From Azoamicus ciliaticola (lineage in GTDB: Bacteria; Pseudomonadota; Gammaproteobacteria; UBA6186; Azoamicaceae), in contig NZ_LR794158.1 of NCBI RefSeq assembly GCF_902860225.1, positions 228,521 to 292,520 on the forward strand: a stretch of DNA of 64,000 nucleotides, written 5' to 3'. Below, piece by piece: positions 47,401 to 56,965 of the stretch. The first letter of the stretch is position 1. Each line of letters opens with the position of its first letter. The notes beneath the pieces were generated by a model. That model was given only the letters and a program-made list of their open reading frames with translations, was not told where the DNA came from and did not search any database. The translations under genes were made by a program, and so were the position numbers.

Positions 47401-48479
47401 ATGAAAGCAAAAAAGACGAAATTATAGCAACATGGGATCCACACAATCTACCAATAATATCTGAAATAACTGGTACAATTAAATACATAAATTTAATAGA
47501 AGGCCTAACAATTAAAAAAGAATTAGACGAAACCACTGGATTATCAAACATAATTGTTATTGATTCAAATAAAAGCAATCAAAATATTAATAATATAAAA
47601 CCATGCATAGAAATAATAAATAAAGAACTTAAGATAGAAAATAATGATACAAAAATAACTAATTATTTTTTATCTCCTGGAACAATAATAAACGTAGAAA
47701 ATCATCAAAAAATTAACATAGGCGACATAATAGCTAAAATACCAAAAGATACTTCAAAAGTAAAAGATATAACAGGTGGATTACCACGTGTAGCAGATAT
47801 TTTTGAAGCAAGAAAACCTAAAGATCCTGCTATACTAGCAGATACATCTGGGATTGTCATTTTTGGAAAAGAAACAAAAGATAAAAATAGAATTTTAATA
47901 AAAGATGCAGAAGGTAATTTCAATGAACTATTAATTCCAAAATGGAAAAATGTAAATGTATTCGAAAATGAAAATGTAATAAAAGGCGATATCTTGGTAG
48001 AAGGTGAACACAATTTACATGATATTTTAAGATTATTAGGTGTAAACGAATTAACTGACCATATTAAAAGAGAAGTGCAAAGTGTTTATAGACTACAAGG
48101 TGTTAGAATAGATGATAAACACATAGAAGTAATAATTAAACAAATGCTTAAAAAAGGTATAATAATAGATTCTGGTGAAAGTAATTTATTAAAAGACGAT
48201 CAAGAAAACATATTTTTAATAAATGATCTAAATAAAAAATTAAAAAATGAAAATAAAAAAGAAATACTATATAAAACAATATTGTTAGGCATAACAAAAG
48301 CTGCTTTAACTACAGATTCTTTTATATCAGCCGCATCATTTCAAGAAACCACTAAAGTATTAACAGAAGCTGCTATAAGTGGAAAAAAAGATAGATTATT
48401 AGGATTGAAAGAAAATGTAATAGTAGGAAAATTAATTCCAGCAGGCACAGGCTTTCATAAAAAAATAAATACAATATGA
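44415..48479 (+). CDS. rpoC: RNA polymerase beta' subunit
   Basis: This is a beta' subunit of about 1354 residues. The N-terminal zinc site is CLCG...CEKCG, and [12 protein letters not shown] holds the catalytic magnesium aspartates. The bridge helix and trigger loop region contain [22 protein letters not shown] in parts, and the second zinc cluster includes CSKCYG. I start at the TTG at 44415: GGAG lies 6 bases upstream, and it gives the family start MKDII. A TTG at 44403 is itself part of that ribosome binding site. It is separated from rpoB by 15 bp and overlaps the next gene by 4 bp. Confidence 0.97.
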   Translation: MKDIIDIIKRNTNITNFNCIKIGLASPEQILSRSYGEIKKPETINYRTFKPERDGLFCAKIFGPIKDYECLCGKYKKLKHRGIICEKCGVEVTTAEVRRSRMASITLATPIAHIWFLKSLPSKIGLILDINLKDVEKILYFEQYVVIDPGLSLLKKGQLLTEEEYLDSTKQYGDEIIVKMGAEAIQLLLKDLNLKEEIKITKEKIKTTTSDIKNKKLYKRLKILELFINSNNKPEWMILNVLPVLPPDLRPLVPLDGGRFASSDLNDLYRRVINRNNRLKKLIDLNAPNIIIKNEKRMLQEAIDALIDNGRRGKTINGSNKRPLKSLADLIKGKQGRFRQNLLGKRVDYSGRSVIVVGPNLKLNQCGLPRKMAIELFKPFIFGELKKRNITTTIKSSKKMVEEEGAYIWDILNDIVQDHPVLLNRAPTLHRLGIQAFEPILIDGKAIQLHPLVCTAFNADFDGDQMAVHIPLTIEAQLEARILMMSTNNILSPANGEPIILPSQDIVLGLYYLSKEKKCTNKSIKYFKNVNDVEKAYENSQIGLHEKIKLKINNSFTETTCGRAILSRVLPINITFDSINKLMTKKEISSLISTCYKNNSIKDSVILADNLMRIGFEYATKSGISIGIEDIDIPKEKYDIIKQTEEQILTIEDAYSNGLINKEDRYNQIIDIWSKANENITKVLMKKLALKEIINEEGKIITEDSFNPIYMMAESGARGSINQIRQLAGMRGLMAKPDGSIIETPITANFREGLNILQYFISTHGARKGLADTALKTANSGYLTRRLVDVAQDVVITQNDCETTDSIEITPIIEDGNVIEKLTDRIKGRILQEDIKNKKDEIIITKNTLLNDNEIILIEKLNIKKIKVRSVIKCKLKYGVCSKCYGTDLTTNALVNIGEAVGVIAAQSIGEPGTQLTMRTFHIGGAASRISMNNQIQCKTDGILEYKNIKTIIHEKTKNIISISRSGKIIILDKEKKELEQYKIPYGAIIHKNNAHESKKDEIIATWDPHNLPIISEITGTIKYINLIEGLTIKKELDETTGLSNIIVIDSNKSNQNINNIKPCIEIINKELKIENNDTKITNYFLSPGTIINVENHQKINIGDIIAKIPKDTSKVKDITGGLPRVADIFEARKPKDPAILADTSGIVIFGKETKDKNRILIKDAEGNFNELLIPKWKNVNVFENENVIKGDILVEGEHNLHDILRLLGVNELTDHIKREVQSVYRLQGVRIDDKHIEVIIKQMLKKGIIIDSGESNLLKDDQENIFLINDLNKKLKNENKKEILYKTILLGITKAALTTDSFISAASFQETTKVLTEAAISGKKDRLLGLKENVIVGKLIPAGTGFHKKINTI

Positions 48480-49489
48480 AAAATATACTTGAAAATATAA
48501 AATACAAAGAAATCTTATCACTTATACTTTTTTTTTTAACAATAATTATAATAATAAAAAGTTCGTTTTTTTTACCAATAATTATAAGTATTATAATAAC
48601 TTACTTTTTGTACAACATACAAAAATTACTGACAAAAGTAAATATATCTAATTCTATATCTTTTTTTATAACATATTCTCTTTTTTTAACATTTTTTATA
48701 CTAATATTAACTATACTCTTGCCAATTATATTTAAACAATTAGCAAACTTATTTGACGACTTACCTATTATTTTGCAAAAAATAAAAATATTAACATATA
48801 AATATCCATCAATATTTTCTATAGAACAAACAAACATATTATTTTCTAATATAACTACTTATGTACAAAGTATAGGTAAAACATTAATAAGCGCATCTTT
48901 AATTTCTATAGCTATAATAATAAAATGGACGATATCTATATTTATAATACCAATTTTAGTTCTATTCTTATTAAAAGATCATAAAAAAATACTAGAATGG
49001 TTTAATAAAATAATGCCAGAAAAAATGCGCTTTTGGAAAAACATTTGGATAGAAATAAATACACAAATAGAAAACTACATACGAGGTAAAATAATTGAAA
49101 TAATAATAATAACCATAGCGAACTACATTTTATTTAAAATATATAAAATATCGTATGCGGATTTATTATCTATAATGGTAGGAGTATCTGTTATAATTCC
49201 ATATATAGGTGCAATAATGGTATCAATTCCAGTAATATTGATATCAGCTGTGCAACTAGGAATATCACAAGAATTTTTGTACATAACAATAATTTATACT
49301 ACAATTCAATTATTAGATGGAAACATATTGGTACCGCTTCTTTTTTCAGAAGCGGTAAATCTACACCCAATATCAATAATAATATCAGTAATAGTTTTTG
49401 GTTCAACTTTAAATATATACGGAGTATTCTTCGCAATACCATTTGCAATAGTAATTAAAGCTATAATAAATATACATTTAAAACATTAA
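48476..49489 (+). CDS. perM: AI-2E/PerM-family membrane protein
   Basis: This is a 337-residue membrane protein with about seven or eight helices. It shows the AI-2E transporter (PerM/YhhT) pattern: an N-terminal pair of helices, a hydrophilic middle part, then [66 protein letters not shown] and a final helix. Family members have been linked to export of autoinducer-2 or to sodium/proton exchange, but the substrate is not settled. Its ATG overlaps the rpoC stop. It ends 3 bp before the convergent nuoN stop. Confidence 0.87.
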   Translation: MKNILENIKYKEILSLILFFLTIIIIIKSSFFLPIIISIIITYFLYNIQKLLTKVNISNSISFFITYSLFLTFFILILTILLPIIFKQLANLFDDLPIILQKIKILTYKYPSIFSIEQTNILFSNITTYVQSIGKTLISASLISIAIIIKWTISIFIIPILVLFLLKDHKKILEWFNKIMPEKMRFWKNIWIEINTQIENYIRGKIIEIIIITIANYILFKIYKISYADLLSIMVGVSVIIPYIGAIMVSIPVILISAVQLGISQEFLYITIIYTTIQLLDGNILVPLLFSEAVNLHPISIIISVIVFGSTLNIYGVFFAIPFAIVIKAIINIHLKH

Positions 49490-49492
49490 TAC

Positions 49493-50914
49493 CTACAAAG
49501 AACATAACTGTAAAATATATGATGGAAACATACCAACATACAATATGAAAGCTCCGTTAAGCAAAATTAATAAAAATGCAAAATTAGACACTCCTAATAT
49601 TTCCACGCCATTATCAGAAACATTAAAAAACATAGCTTTAATAATTTTTAAATAATAATAAGCCCCAATAACTGATAACAATAAAATAAAAATAACTAAT
49701 TCAATGTAACCATAAGAAATTAAATTCTTCAATACAAAAAACTTTGCATAAAATCCAGCAGTAGGTGGTATGCCAGCTAAAGAAAATAAAAATATTGCCA
49801 TAACAATACCAAAAACTGGATAAATAAGTCCAACTCCATTAAAATTAAAAATAAACTGAGCTTCTTTTAACTTTGAACTTAAAGCCATTACAACACCAAA
49901 AGCACCAAGCGATGAAAACACATAAACAAAAACATAGAACATAGCAATAGAAAAATTATTTGAATTTGAACCGACAAAAGCGAAAAAAATAAATCCAACA
50001 TGCGCTATTGCTGAATATCCTAAAAGACGTTTTATATTAGACTGCGTTAAAGCAAAGATATTACCGACAAATAATGATAAAACTCCACTTATAATACATA
50101 AAAATTCAATTTCATTAGTTACATAAGAAAATGTGTCTGACAATAATCTATAAGCCATACCTAAAGCAGCAATTTTAGGTACTGTACCTATAAAAAGAGT
50201 AACAGGTATAGGAGATCCTTCATAAACGTCAGGTACCCACATATGGAAAGGAACTGCACCGAATTTAAAAACTAATCCAGCAAATATAAAAACTAACCCA
50301 TATAAAATGCCTATCTGAGAAAAAATATCACCTTCTGTAATTAAATAATTAATTCCTTTAAGTTCAATTAATCCAGTCAACCCATAAACCATAGACACGC
50401 CAAACAAAAATAATCCTGAAGCTATAGAACCCATAATAAAAAACTTCATGGCAGCCTCAGAAGAAATATAATTTTTATTCATAATAATTAAAGAATACAA
50501 CGGTAAAGATAATAATTCTAATCCTAAATAAAAAGTTATAAAATCTCCACTAGATATTAAAATCATCATTCCTAAAATAGATAACAAACACAAAACAAAA
50601 TATTCACTCTTAAATAAATCTATTAAAAAAAGATACTTTTTTGAATATAAAAATACAAAGAACGCAATCAAAATTAATAAAAATTTTAAAAAAATACTAA
50701 AAGAATCAAATACAAAAGCACCATCAAATAATATACATTTTGGCACTTTCATAGAATAACTTAAAATGAATAATATAAATAAAAACGATCCTTGAGCTAA
50801 ATAATAAATTATATATCTTTTATTACTAGAAACAAAAAGATCAAAAATTAATATAAAACATGCCATTACAGCAATAACTAATTCTGGCAATATAAAAATA
50901 ACTCCACTATACAT
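49493..50914 (-). CDS. nuoN: NADH-quinone oxidoreductase subunit N
   Basis: This is a 473-residue antiporter-like subunit with about 14 helices. Conserved sites include the E in FYLGLELLSLPLYSL (helix 5) and the lysine in GLVFKFGAVPFHMWVPDVYEGSP (helix 7). The second half has NIKRLLGYSAIAHVGF. It is one of the three proton-pumping subunits of complex I. It is the last gene of the nuo operon, with an AGGTG ribosome binding site. Length is typical. Confidence 0.97.
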   Translation of the reverse strand: MYSGVIFILPELVIAVMACFILIFDLFVSSNKRYIIYYLAQGSFLFILFILSYSMKVPKCILFDGAFVFDSFSIFLKFLLILIAFFVFLYSKKYLFLIDLFKSEYFVLCLLSILGMMILISSGDFITFYLGLELLSLPLYSLIIMNKNYISSEAAMKFFIMGSIASGLFLFGVSMVYGLTGLIELKGINYLITEGDIFSQIGILYGLVFIFAGLVFKFGAVPFHMWVPDVYEGSPIPVTLFIGTVPKIAALGMAYRLLSDTFSYVTNEIEFLCIISGVLSLFVGNIFALTQSNIKRLLGYSAIAHVGFIFFAFVGSNSNNFSIAMFYVFVYVFSSLGAFGVVMALSSKLKEAQFIFNFNGVGLIYPVFGIVMAIFLFSLAGIPPTAGFYAKFFVLKNLISYGYIELVIFILLLSVIGAYYYLKIIKAMFFNVSDNGVEILGVSNFAFLLILLNGAFILYVGMFPSYILQLCSL

Positions 50915-50926
50915 AAAACACCTAAC

Positions 50927-52468
50927 CTAAAAAACCTTAGATTCTATAACTTCACGAACAAAATGATCAAAAGTAGAATGAATTAAATTTAAAATTGGAG
51001 CAGGCCATATACCTAAAAGTAAAACAAAAAAAGCTAAAAAAATTAAAACTAATTTTTCATCTAATTTTATGTCATTAAATAACGCTATCTCACTATTAGC
51101 TATTTTACCAAACATAACTCTCTTATACATCCACAAAGTATAAGTTGCTCCAAAAATAAGAGTTAATCCAGCTAAAAAAGAATATAAAACATGAGCTTTG
51201 AAAACTGCTAAAATAACAAGCAATTCTCCAACAAAACCAGATGTACCTGGCAACCCTGAATTAGCCATAGCAAAAAGCATAAAGAAAGATGCGAAAATAG
51301 GCATAGTATTAACTACACCACCATATTTACTTATAAGTTTTGTATGCAATCTTTCATAAAGAATGCCTACACATATAAACATAGCTCCAGAAATAAACCC
51401 ATGAGAAATCATCTGAACCATAGCTCCTTCTAATCCCATAACAGCATTATCAAAATATTTTGAATCAAATCCAAAAACAAAAAATAAAAAACAACCTAAA
51501 GTAACAAAACCCATATGAGAAATAGAAGAATATGCTACTAACTTTTTCATATCATCTTGAACTATAGCTACCAACCCTATATAAACTATAGATATAAAAG
51601 ATAAAACTATAACAACGTCAGCAAAAATCATACAACCATCAGGCACTATAGGTAATAAAAATCTTATAATACCATACCCACCAACTTTTAATGTAATTGC
51701 TGCTAAAATAACAGAACCACCAGTAGGTGCTTCAACATGTGCATCAGGCAACCAAGTATGAACTGGCCACATAGGAACTTTAACTGCAAATGCTATCAAC
51801 ATTCCCCAGAACAACCATTTTTGTTGAGAAACAGATAAAAATGCTGATTGGAATTTAAGTATAGAAAAAGTCATCTCACCTGTATTGTAATAAATCATAT
51901 GATTTATATAAATCAAAGATATTAAAAAAAACACAGATCCAAAAAAAGTATATAAAAAGAATTTTATAGTAGCATAAATTCTATTATTTCCACCCCAAAT
52001 ACCAATGATCAAAAACATAGGTATTAACATAGCTTCAAAAAATACATAAAACAATATAGCATCTAATGCTACAAAAACTCCACAAACCAACCCTTGCATA
52101 ATAAGAAAATAAGAAAAATACTGAGCAATATGATCTTTTATGCTTCTATACGAATAAACAACCACAATGAAAGTCATAAAACAAGTCAATAAAACCAAAG
52201 CTATAGATATACCATCAACTCCTAAACTATAAAAAATTCCAAGACTACCAATCCATTGTCTATCTTCCACAAACTGCATTTTCCAAGAAAGAAAATCAAA
52301 TCCAGAATACAATAAATAGCACAAATAAAGAGAAAAAATAGATGCCAACAATGCTAAATTTCTTGTGATAAAAGAAAATCTTTTATCATTATTAAAGAAC
52401 AAAATAACAACCCCAATAATAATAGGCATCCAAATAATGAAACTTAATAAAGGTATTTCTATTAACAT
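50927..52468 (-). CDS. nuoM: NADH-quinone oxidoreductase subunit M
   Basis: This is a 513-residue pumping subunit. Helix 5 glutamate is in FYVFFEAMLIPMFLIIG. Helix 7 reads AFAVKVPMWPVHTWLPDAHVEAPT. Helix 12 follows KKLVAYSSISHMGF, and GLPGTSGFVGE is near the end. It conducts protons in the membrane arm. nuoN follows by 12 bp and nuoL precedes by 3 bp. Confidence 0.98.
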   Translation of the reverse strand: MLIEIPLLSFIIWMPIIIGVVILFFNNDKRFSFITRNLALLASIFSLYLCYLLYSGFDFLSWKMQFVEDRQWIGSLGIFYSLGVDGISIALVLLTCFMTFIVVVYSYRSIKDHIAQYFSYFLIMQGLVCGVFVALDAILFYVFFEAMLIPMFLIIGIWGGNNRIYATIKFFLYTFFGSVFFLISLIYINHMIYYNTGEMTFSILKFQSAFLSVSQQKWLFWGMLIAFAVKVPMWPVHTWLPDAHVEAPTGGSVILAAITLKVGGYGIIRFLLPIVPDGCMIFADVVIVLSFISIVYIGLVAIVQDDMKKLVAYSSISHMGFVTLGCFLFFVFGFDSKYFDNAVMGLEGAMVQMISHGFISGAMFICVGILYERLHTKLISKYGGVVNTMPIFASFFMLFAMANSGLPGTSGFVGELLVILAVFKAHVLYSFLAGLTLIFGATYTLWMYKRVMFGKIANSEIALFNDIKLDEKLVLIFLAFFVLLLGIWPAPILNLIHSTFDHFVREVIESKVF

Positions 52469-52471
52469 ATA

Positions 52472-54499
52472 TTATCTTCCAAAACTACTGAAATCACCAG
52501 CAACAATATAATATAATAATAAAGCAAATCCAGTAACCATTATATAAACATAATTATAAATACGTCCAGATTGTAACACTCTAACAAAATCAGAAAAATA
52601 TTTTATCATCAATGGCACACCATTTACTATCAATTTATCGATAAATAACATATCTCCAATTTTCCAAAAAAACAATCCAATTTTTCTAGTACCAAAAGCC
52701 AAAACATATTGATTAAATTCATCAAATCCATATTTCTTAATAAGAATGAAATAGATAAAACTAAACTTTTCTCTAATAAATACAACAATACTTGAATTAA
52801 CACAATATAAATACCATGCAGAAAATATACCTAAAGCACTCATTAAAAATGGTAAAGATGTAAATCCATGAAGAAATAAATTATTACTACTAACAAGTTC
52901 ATGTTTTAAATGTGACAATACAGAACTGTCTTTAACAAAAATAGCATCACCAAAAAAACCAGCTAAAATTTTATCAAAAAATAACCAACCGCTAATTAAA
53001 GAAAATATACTTAAAATTATCAATGGTATTGTTATCACAAAAGGTGATTCTTTTACGCCACCATCAGAATGATGATCATTACCATGTCCATGATCTTCAT
53101 GGCTAGAATGATGATTTATACGTTCATTTGTATGAAAAACTAAAAAAAACATTCTAAAAGAATAAAAAGCAGTAACAAACACAGCACAGACAAGAACATA
53201 ATAAATAAAACCGGAAAATGGCACAGATGATATTTTAACTGAATCTATAATAAGATCTTTAGAAAAAAAACCAGAAAATCCAGGTATACCTGCTAAAGCT
53301 AAACTACCTATAAACATAGTATAATAAGTAATAGGCATATATTTTTTTAAATTTCCCATATATCTAATATCTTGTTCATGATGCAAAGCAACTATAACAG
53401 ATCCAGCACCCAAAAATAAAAGTGCTTTAAAAAAAGCATGAGTTACCAAATGAAATATAGCAGCAGAATAAGCTGAAACACCTAATGCTGTAACCATTAA
53501 TCCTAATTGAGACAAAGTAGAATAAGCTACAACTCTCTTAATATCATTTTGAACTATACCTAAAAGCCCCATAAAAAAACAAGTTATAGCTCCTATAATC
53601 ATAACAAAAGATAATGCAGTCTCTGAATATTCAAATATAGGCGACATTCTAGCTACCATAAAAATACCTGCAGTAACCATTGTTGCTGCATGTATCAAAG
53701 CAGATATTGGAGTAGGACCCTCCATAGAATCAGGTAACCACACATGTAAAGGAACTTGCGCTGATTTCCCCATAGCACCTATAAATAAACAAATACAAAT
53801 AAAAGTAATAGCAGAGACAGGTGTAAAAGCAAAAAAAGTATTTAAAAATAAAGAACCATCAGAAACAAAATTTTTAACACCATCAAAAACAACTAAATAA
53901 TTTAAAGAACCAAAACAACAATAAATAGCAGCTATTCCAAGTAAAAAACCTAAATCACCAACTCTATTAACTATAAAAGCCTTTAAATTAGCAAATACAG
54001 CGCTTTCTCTATCAAACCAAAAACCAATTAATAAATAAGACGCCAATCCTACACCTTCCCACCCAAAAAATAGTTGTAAAAAATTATTTGATACAACCAA
54101 CATAAGCATAGCAAAAGTAAAGAATGAAATATAAGAAAAAAATCTATTATAACCACCGTCACCATGCATATAACCTATAGTATACACATGAACTAAAAAA
54201 GAAATACAAGTAACTACAAAAAGCATTATACAAGTCAATCTGTCAACTAAAAAACCTATTTCTAATTTTAAACTACCTACTGTCCCCCAAATATATAAAC
54301 TATCTTCAAAAGTAGCTAAACCTTTAAAAGAAAACATATACAACAATTTCAATGAAAAAATTAAAGATATGAACATCATAACTGAAGTTAAATAATGTGC
54401 AATAGAATTATTAATAATTCTACAAGTTAGTCCAACTACTGAAGCACTAAATAAAGGAGAAAAAACCACAATTAAAATATATATTTTTATTAAATCCAC
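52472..54499 (-). CDS. nuoL: NADH-quinone oxidoreductase subunit L
   Basis: This is a 675-residue distal pumping subunit with the C-terminal lateral helix. It contains FFGWEGVGLASYLLIGFW, IGAMGKSAQVPLHVWLPDSMEGPTP and RVVAYSTLSQLGLM. A histidine-rich loop (HHSSHEDHGHGNDHH) near residue 465 is typical of alpha- and many gamma/betaproteobacterial and mitochondrial-type NuoL. The start is GTG at 54499 with AGGGG upstream. Confidence 0.98.
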   Translation of the reverse strand: MDLIKIYILIVVFSPLFSASVVGLTCRIINNSIAHYLTSVMMFISLIFSLKLLYMFSFKGLATFEDSLYIWGTVGSLKLEIGFLVDRLTCIMLFVVTCISFLVHVYTIGYMHGDGGYNRFFSYISFFTFAMLMLVVSNNFLQLFFGWEGVGLASYLLIGFWFDRESAVFANLKAFIVNRVGDLGFLLGIAAIYCCFGSLNYLVVFDGVKNFVSDGSLFLNTFFAFTPVSAITFICICLFIGAMGKSAQVPLHVWLPDSMEGPTPISALIHAATMVTAGIFMVARMSPIFEYSETALSFVMIIGAITCFFMGLLGIVQNDIKRVVAYSTLSQLGLMVTALGVSAYSAAIFHLVTHAFFKALLFLGAGSVIVALHHEQDIRYMGNLKKYMPITYYTMFIGSLALAGIPGFSGFFSKDLIIDSVKISSVPFSGFIYYVLVCAVFVTAFYSFRMFFLVFHTNERINHHSSHEDHGHGNDHHSDGGVKESPFVITIPLIILSIFSLISGWLFFDKILAGFFGDAIFVKDSSVLSHLKHELVSSNNLFLHGFTSLPFLMSALGIFSAWYLYCVNSSIVVFIREKFSFIYFILIKKYGFDEFNQYVLAFGTRKIGLFFWKIGDMLFIDKLIVNGVPLMIKYFSDFVRVLQSGRIYNYVYIMVTGFALLLYYIVAGDFSSFGR

Positions 54500-54502
54500 A
54501 AA

Positions 54503-54808
54503 CTACCCCTTTAAATCATTCATTTTTCTAATACTAACAGTACCACGATTTCTAAAAATTATTACTAATATAGCCAATCCTATGGCAGCTTCAACAGCGG
54601 CAACGGATAAAATAAAAAATACAAAAACTTGACCAGTATAATCGCCCATATACCTAGAAAAAGAAATGAAATTAGTATTAACTGCCAATAACATAAGTTC
54701 CATACACATCAAAAGTACAATTATATTTTTTCTATTTATAAATACACCAGTGATGCCAATAACAAACAAAACAGACGAAAAAATCAAATAATTAGATAAA
54801 AAAACCAT
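54503..54808 (-). CDS. nuoK: NADH-quinone oxidoreductase subunit K
   Basis: This is a 101-residue, three-helix subunit (MrpC-like). The two conserved glutamates are in [13 protein letters not shown] and [13 protein letters not shown]. It belongs to the E-channel of complex I. Length is standard. Confidence 0.98.
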   Translation of the reverse strand: MVFLSNYLIFSSVLFVIGITGVFINRKNIIVLLMCMELMLLAVNTNFISFSRYMGDYTGQVFVFFILSVAAVEAAIGLAILVIIFRNRGTVSIRKMNDLKG

Positions 54809-54828
54809 AAAAATCTCTTGAATAACGT

Positions 54829-55410
54829 TTATTTCTCAAAATTTACATATTTAAGTCTATCACCAGACTTAACATTAACTTGTTCAGATACATCTTGATT
54901 CAATCTATCCTGCTTACCTCTAAAAGAAATAGCTATAGCTGCAACCATACCAACTAAAAATAATATTCCTGCAATTTCAAAAGCAAATAAGTATTTATTA
55001 TAAAGCAACAAACCTAACAATATAACATTATAACTTGCACCCCTAAATTCAGGCAATATAACATCAGACCCAAAATGATATGGACTTATAAACAACAATA
55101 AGGTTACTAAAAGAAGTAAAGAACTACACATAATTAAAGGCGAATATTTAGATACGCCCAATTTAGTTATTTCAAATTCTTGATCTATCATCATAACTAC
55201 AAATAAAAACAAGACCATTACAGCACCTACATAAACCAAAATAAGAGTTATAGCCAAAAATTCCGCTTCTAAAAGCAACCATATACAAGCAGTAGATAAA
55301 AATGACAAAATTAAAAATAATACAGATTTAACTGTATTTTTAGATAAGACAACAAAAATAGAAGAAAAAATAGCTATACCAGCAAAAATATAAAAAAACA
55401 ACCATGACAT
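54829..55410 (-). CDS. nuoJ: NADH-quinone oxidoreductase subunit J
   Basis: This is a 193-residue, five-helix subunit. The third helix contains [18 protein letters not shown], with the pi-bulge region that controls coupling. The C-terminal part is hydrophilic. It is followed by nuoK after 20 bp. Confidence 0.97.
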   Translation of the reverse strand: MSWLFFYIFAGIAIFSSIFVVLSKNTVKSVLFLILSFLSTACIWLLLEAEFLAITLILVYVGAVMVLFLFVVMMIDQEFEITKLGVSKYSPLIMCSSLLLLVTLLLFISPYHFGSDVILPEFRGASYNVILLGLLLYNKYLFAFEIAGILFLVGMVAAIAISFRGKQDRLNQDVSEQVNVKSGDRLKYVNFEK

Positions 55411-55424
55411 AAAAATACCCTTAA

Positions 55425-55916
55425 TTACCTATAAATAGAATCATTTTTTTTCATCCTAAAAATATCTTTTTTATGCTGATCTCCAATAGCCAATAACTTA
55501 TCTTTAGTTATAACACAGCTATTTCTATCATAAAAACAATAATCATAAATTTCAGTTTGCACTATTGAATCTACAGGACAAGCTTCTTCACAATAACCAC
55601 AAAATATGCATTTAAATAAATCAATTTCATATCTAATAGTTCTTCTTGAACCATCGTCTCGCTCAGCTGTTTCAATAGTTATGGCTTTTGCGGGGCAAAT
55701 TATTTCGCACAATTTACAACCTATACATCTCTCTTCACCATTATCATAACGCATTAAAGCATGTAAACCTCTAAATCTATCAGATTTAGGAATGGTTTCT
55801 TCTGGATAAAAAATAGTAATTTTTCTACCAACGAAATGTTTCATTGTAACTCTAAGTCCTTGTATAAGCTCTAACAAAAGAAAAGACTTAAAAAATCGCT
55901 TTAAAAAAACAAACAA
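55425..55916 (-). CDS. nuoI: NADH-quinone oxidoreductase subunit I
   Basis: This is a 163-residue subunit with two [4Fe-4S] motifs: C64, C67, C70, C74 ([12 protein letters not shown]) and C103, C106, C109, C113 ([12 protein letters not shown]), cross-coordinating N6a and N6b. It relays electrons to NuoB. The start is a TTG at 55916 with an AGGGGG ribosome binding site 5-6 bases upstream. The N-terminal amphipathic helix is typical. Confidence 0.97.
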   Translation of the reverse strand: MFVFLKRFFKSFLLLELIQGLRVTMKHFVGRKITIFYPEETIPKSDRFRGLHALMRYDNGEERCIGCKLCEIICPAKAITIETAERDDGSRRTIRYEIDLFKCIFCGYCEEACPVDSIVQTEIYDYCFYDRNSCVITKDKLLAIGDQHKKDIFRMKKNDSIYR

Positions 55917-55930
55917 AAAAACCCCCTAAA

Positions 55931-56941
55931 TTAAAAAAATCTAATAAATATACCAACAACAAAAATCCAGAGCAAAGTTACAGGTATAAAAATTTTCCAA
56001 CCTAATCTCATAATTTGATCATATCTATATCTAGGAAATGTTGCTCTAAACCAAAGAAAACTAAAAATAAAAAATGATGACTTAAACAATAACCAAACTA
56101 TACCAGGAATAATAGAAAGAAAAGAACCAATCTGACTATTAGATGCCACAGGTGGTAACCATCCACCAAAAAACATAATAACACACAAAAAAGAAACTAA
56201 TATCATATTGGAATATTCTGATAAAAAAAATAAAGCAAATCTTATACCACTATATTCAACATGAAATCCCGCAACAATTTCAGATTCTCCTTCAACAACA
56301 TCAAATGGAGCTCTATTAGTCTCAGCAACAGCAGAAATCCAATATATAACAAATAAAGGAAATAAAGGTAACCAAAACCAACTAAAAACACCTCCATCTT
56401 GTTCCATAACAATATCTCTCAAATTCATGCTTTTTGATAACATTAAAACACCAACAAAACAAAAACCCATTGCAATTTCATAAGATATTGTTTGAGCAGC
56501 AGATCTTAAAGATCCTAATAAAGCATATTTAGAATTAGTAGCCCAACCAGCTATTATAACGCCATAAACACTTAATGATGTCATAGATAATAAAAATAAT
56601 AAACCAACATTTAAATTAGCTACAACAAAAGTTTCACTAAAAGGCATTACAGCCCATGCTGTTAAAGAAGGCCCTATAACTATAATAGGAGCAATAACAT
56701 ATAAATATTTATTAGATTTTGTAGGTATAATTAATTCTTTAAACAACAATTTAATTGCATCAGCAAAAGGTTGTAAAAGCCCAAATTTACCAACTCTATT
56801 TGGGCCTATTCTATCATGCATATAAGCAATAACCTTCCTCTCAATATAAGTATAATACGCAACACCTAGCATTAAAGGAATTATAATTACTAATATTTTA
56901 AATAAAGTATATATCACTCCAAATAAGATATTTAAATTCAT
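55931..56941 (-). CDS. nuoH: NADH-quinone oxidoreductase subunit H
   Basis: This is a 336-residue, eight-helix subunit lining the quinone chamber. It has [30 protein letters not shown] in parts, the conserved [26 protein letters not shown] (in parts), and [22 protein letters not shown] at the end. GAGGTG precedes the ATG. It joins the membrane and peripheral arms. Confidence 0.98.
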   Translation of the reverse strand: MNLNILFGVIYTLFKILVIIIPLMLGVAYYTYIERKVIAYMHDRIGPNRVGKFGLLQPFADAIKLLFKELIIPTKSNKYLYVIAPIIVIGPSLTAWAVMPFSETFVVANLNVGLLFLLSMTSLSVYGVIIAGWATNSKYALLGSLRSAAQTISYEIAMGFCFVGVLMLSKSMNLRDIVMEQDGGVFSWFWLPLFPLFVIYWISAVAETNRAPFDVVEGESEIVAGFHVEYSGIRFALFFLSEYSNMILVSFLCVIMFFGGWLPPVASNSQIGSFLSIIPGIVWLLFKSSFFIFSFLWFRATFPRYRYDQIMRLGWKIFIPVTLLWIFVVGIFIRFF

Positions 56942-56965
56942 GTAAACACCTCAATGAATAAAACA

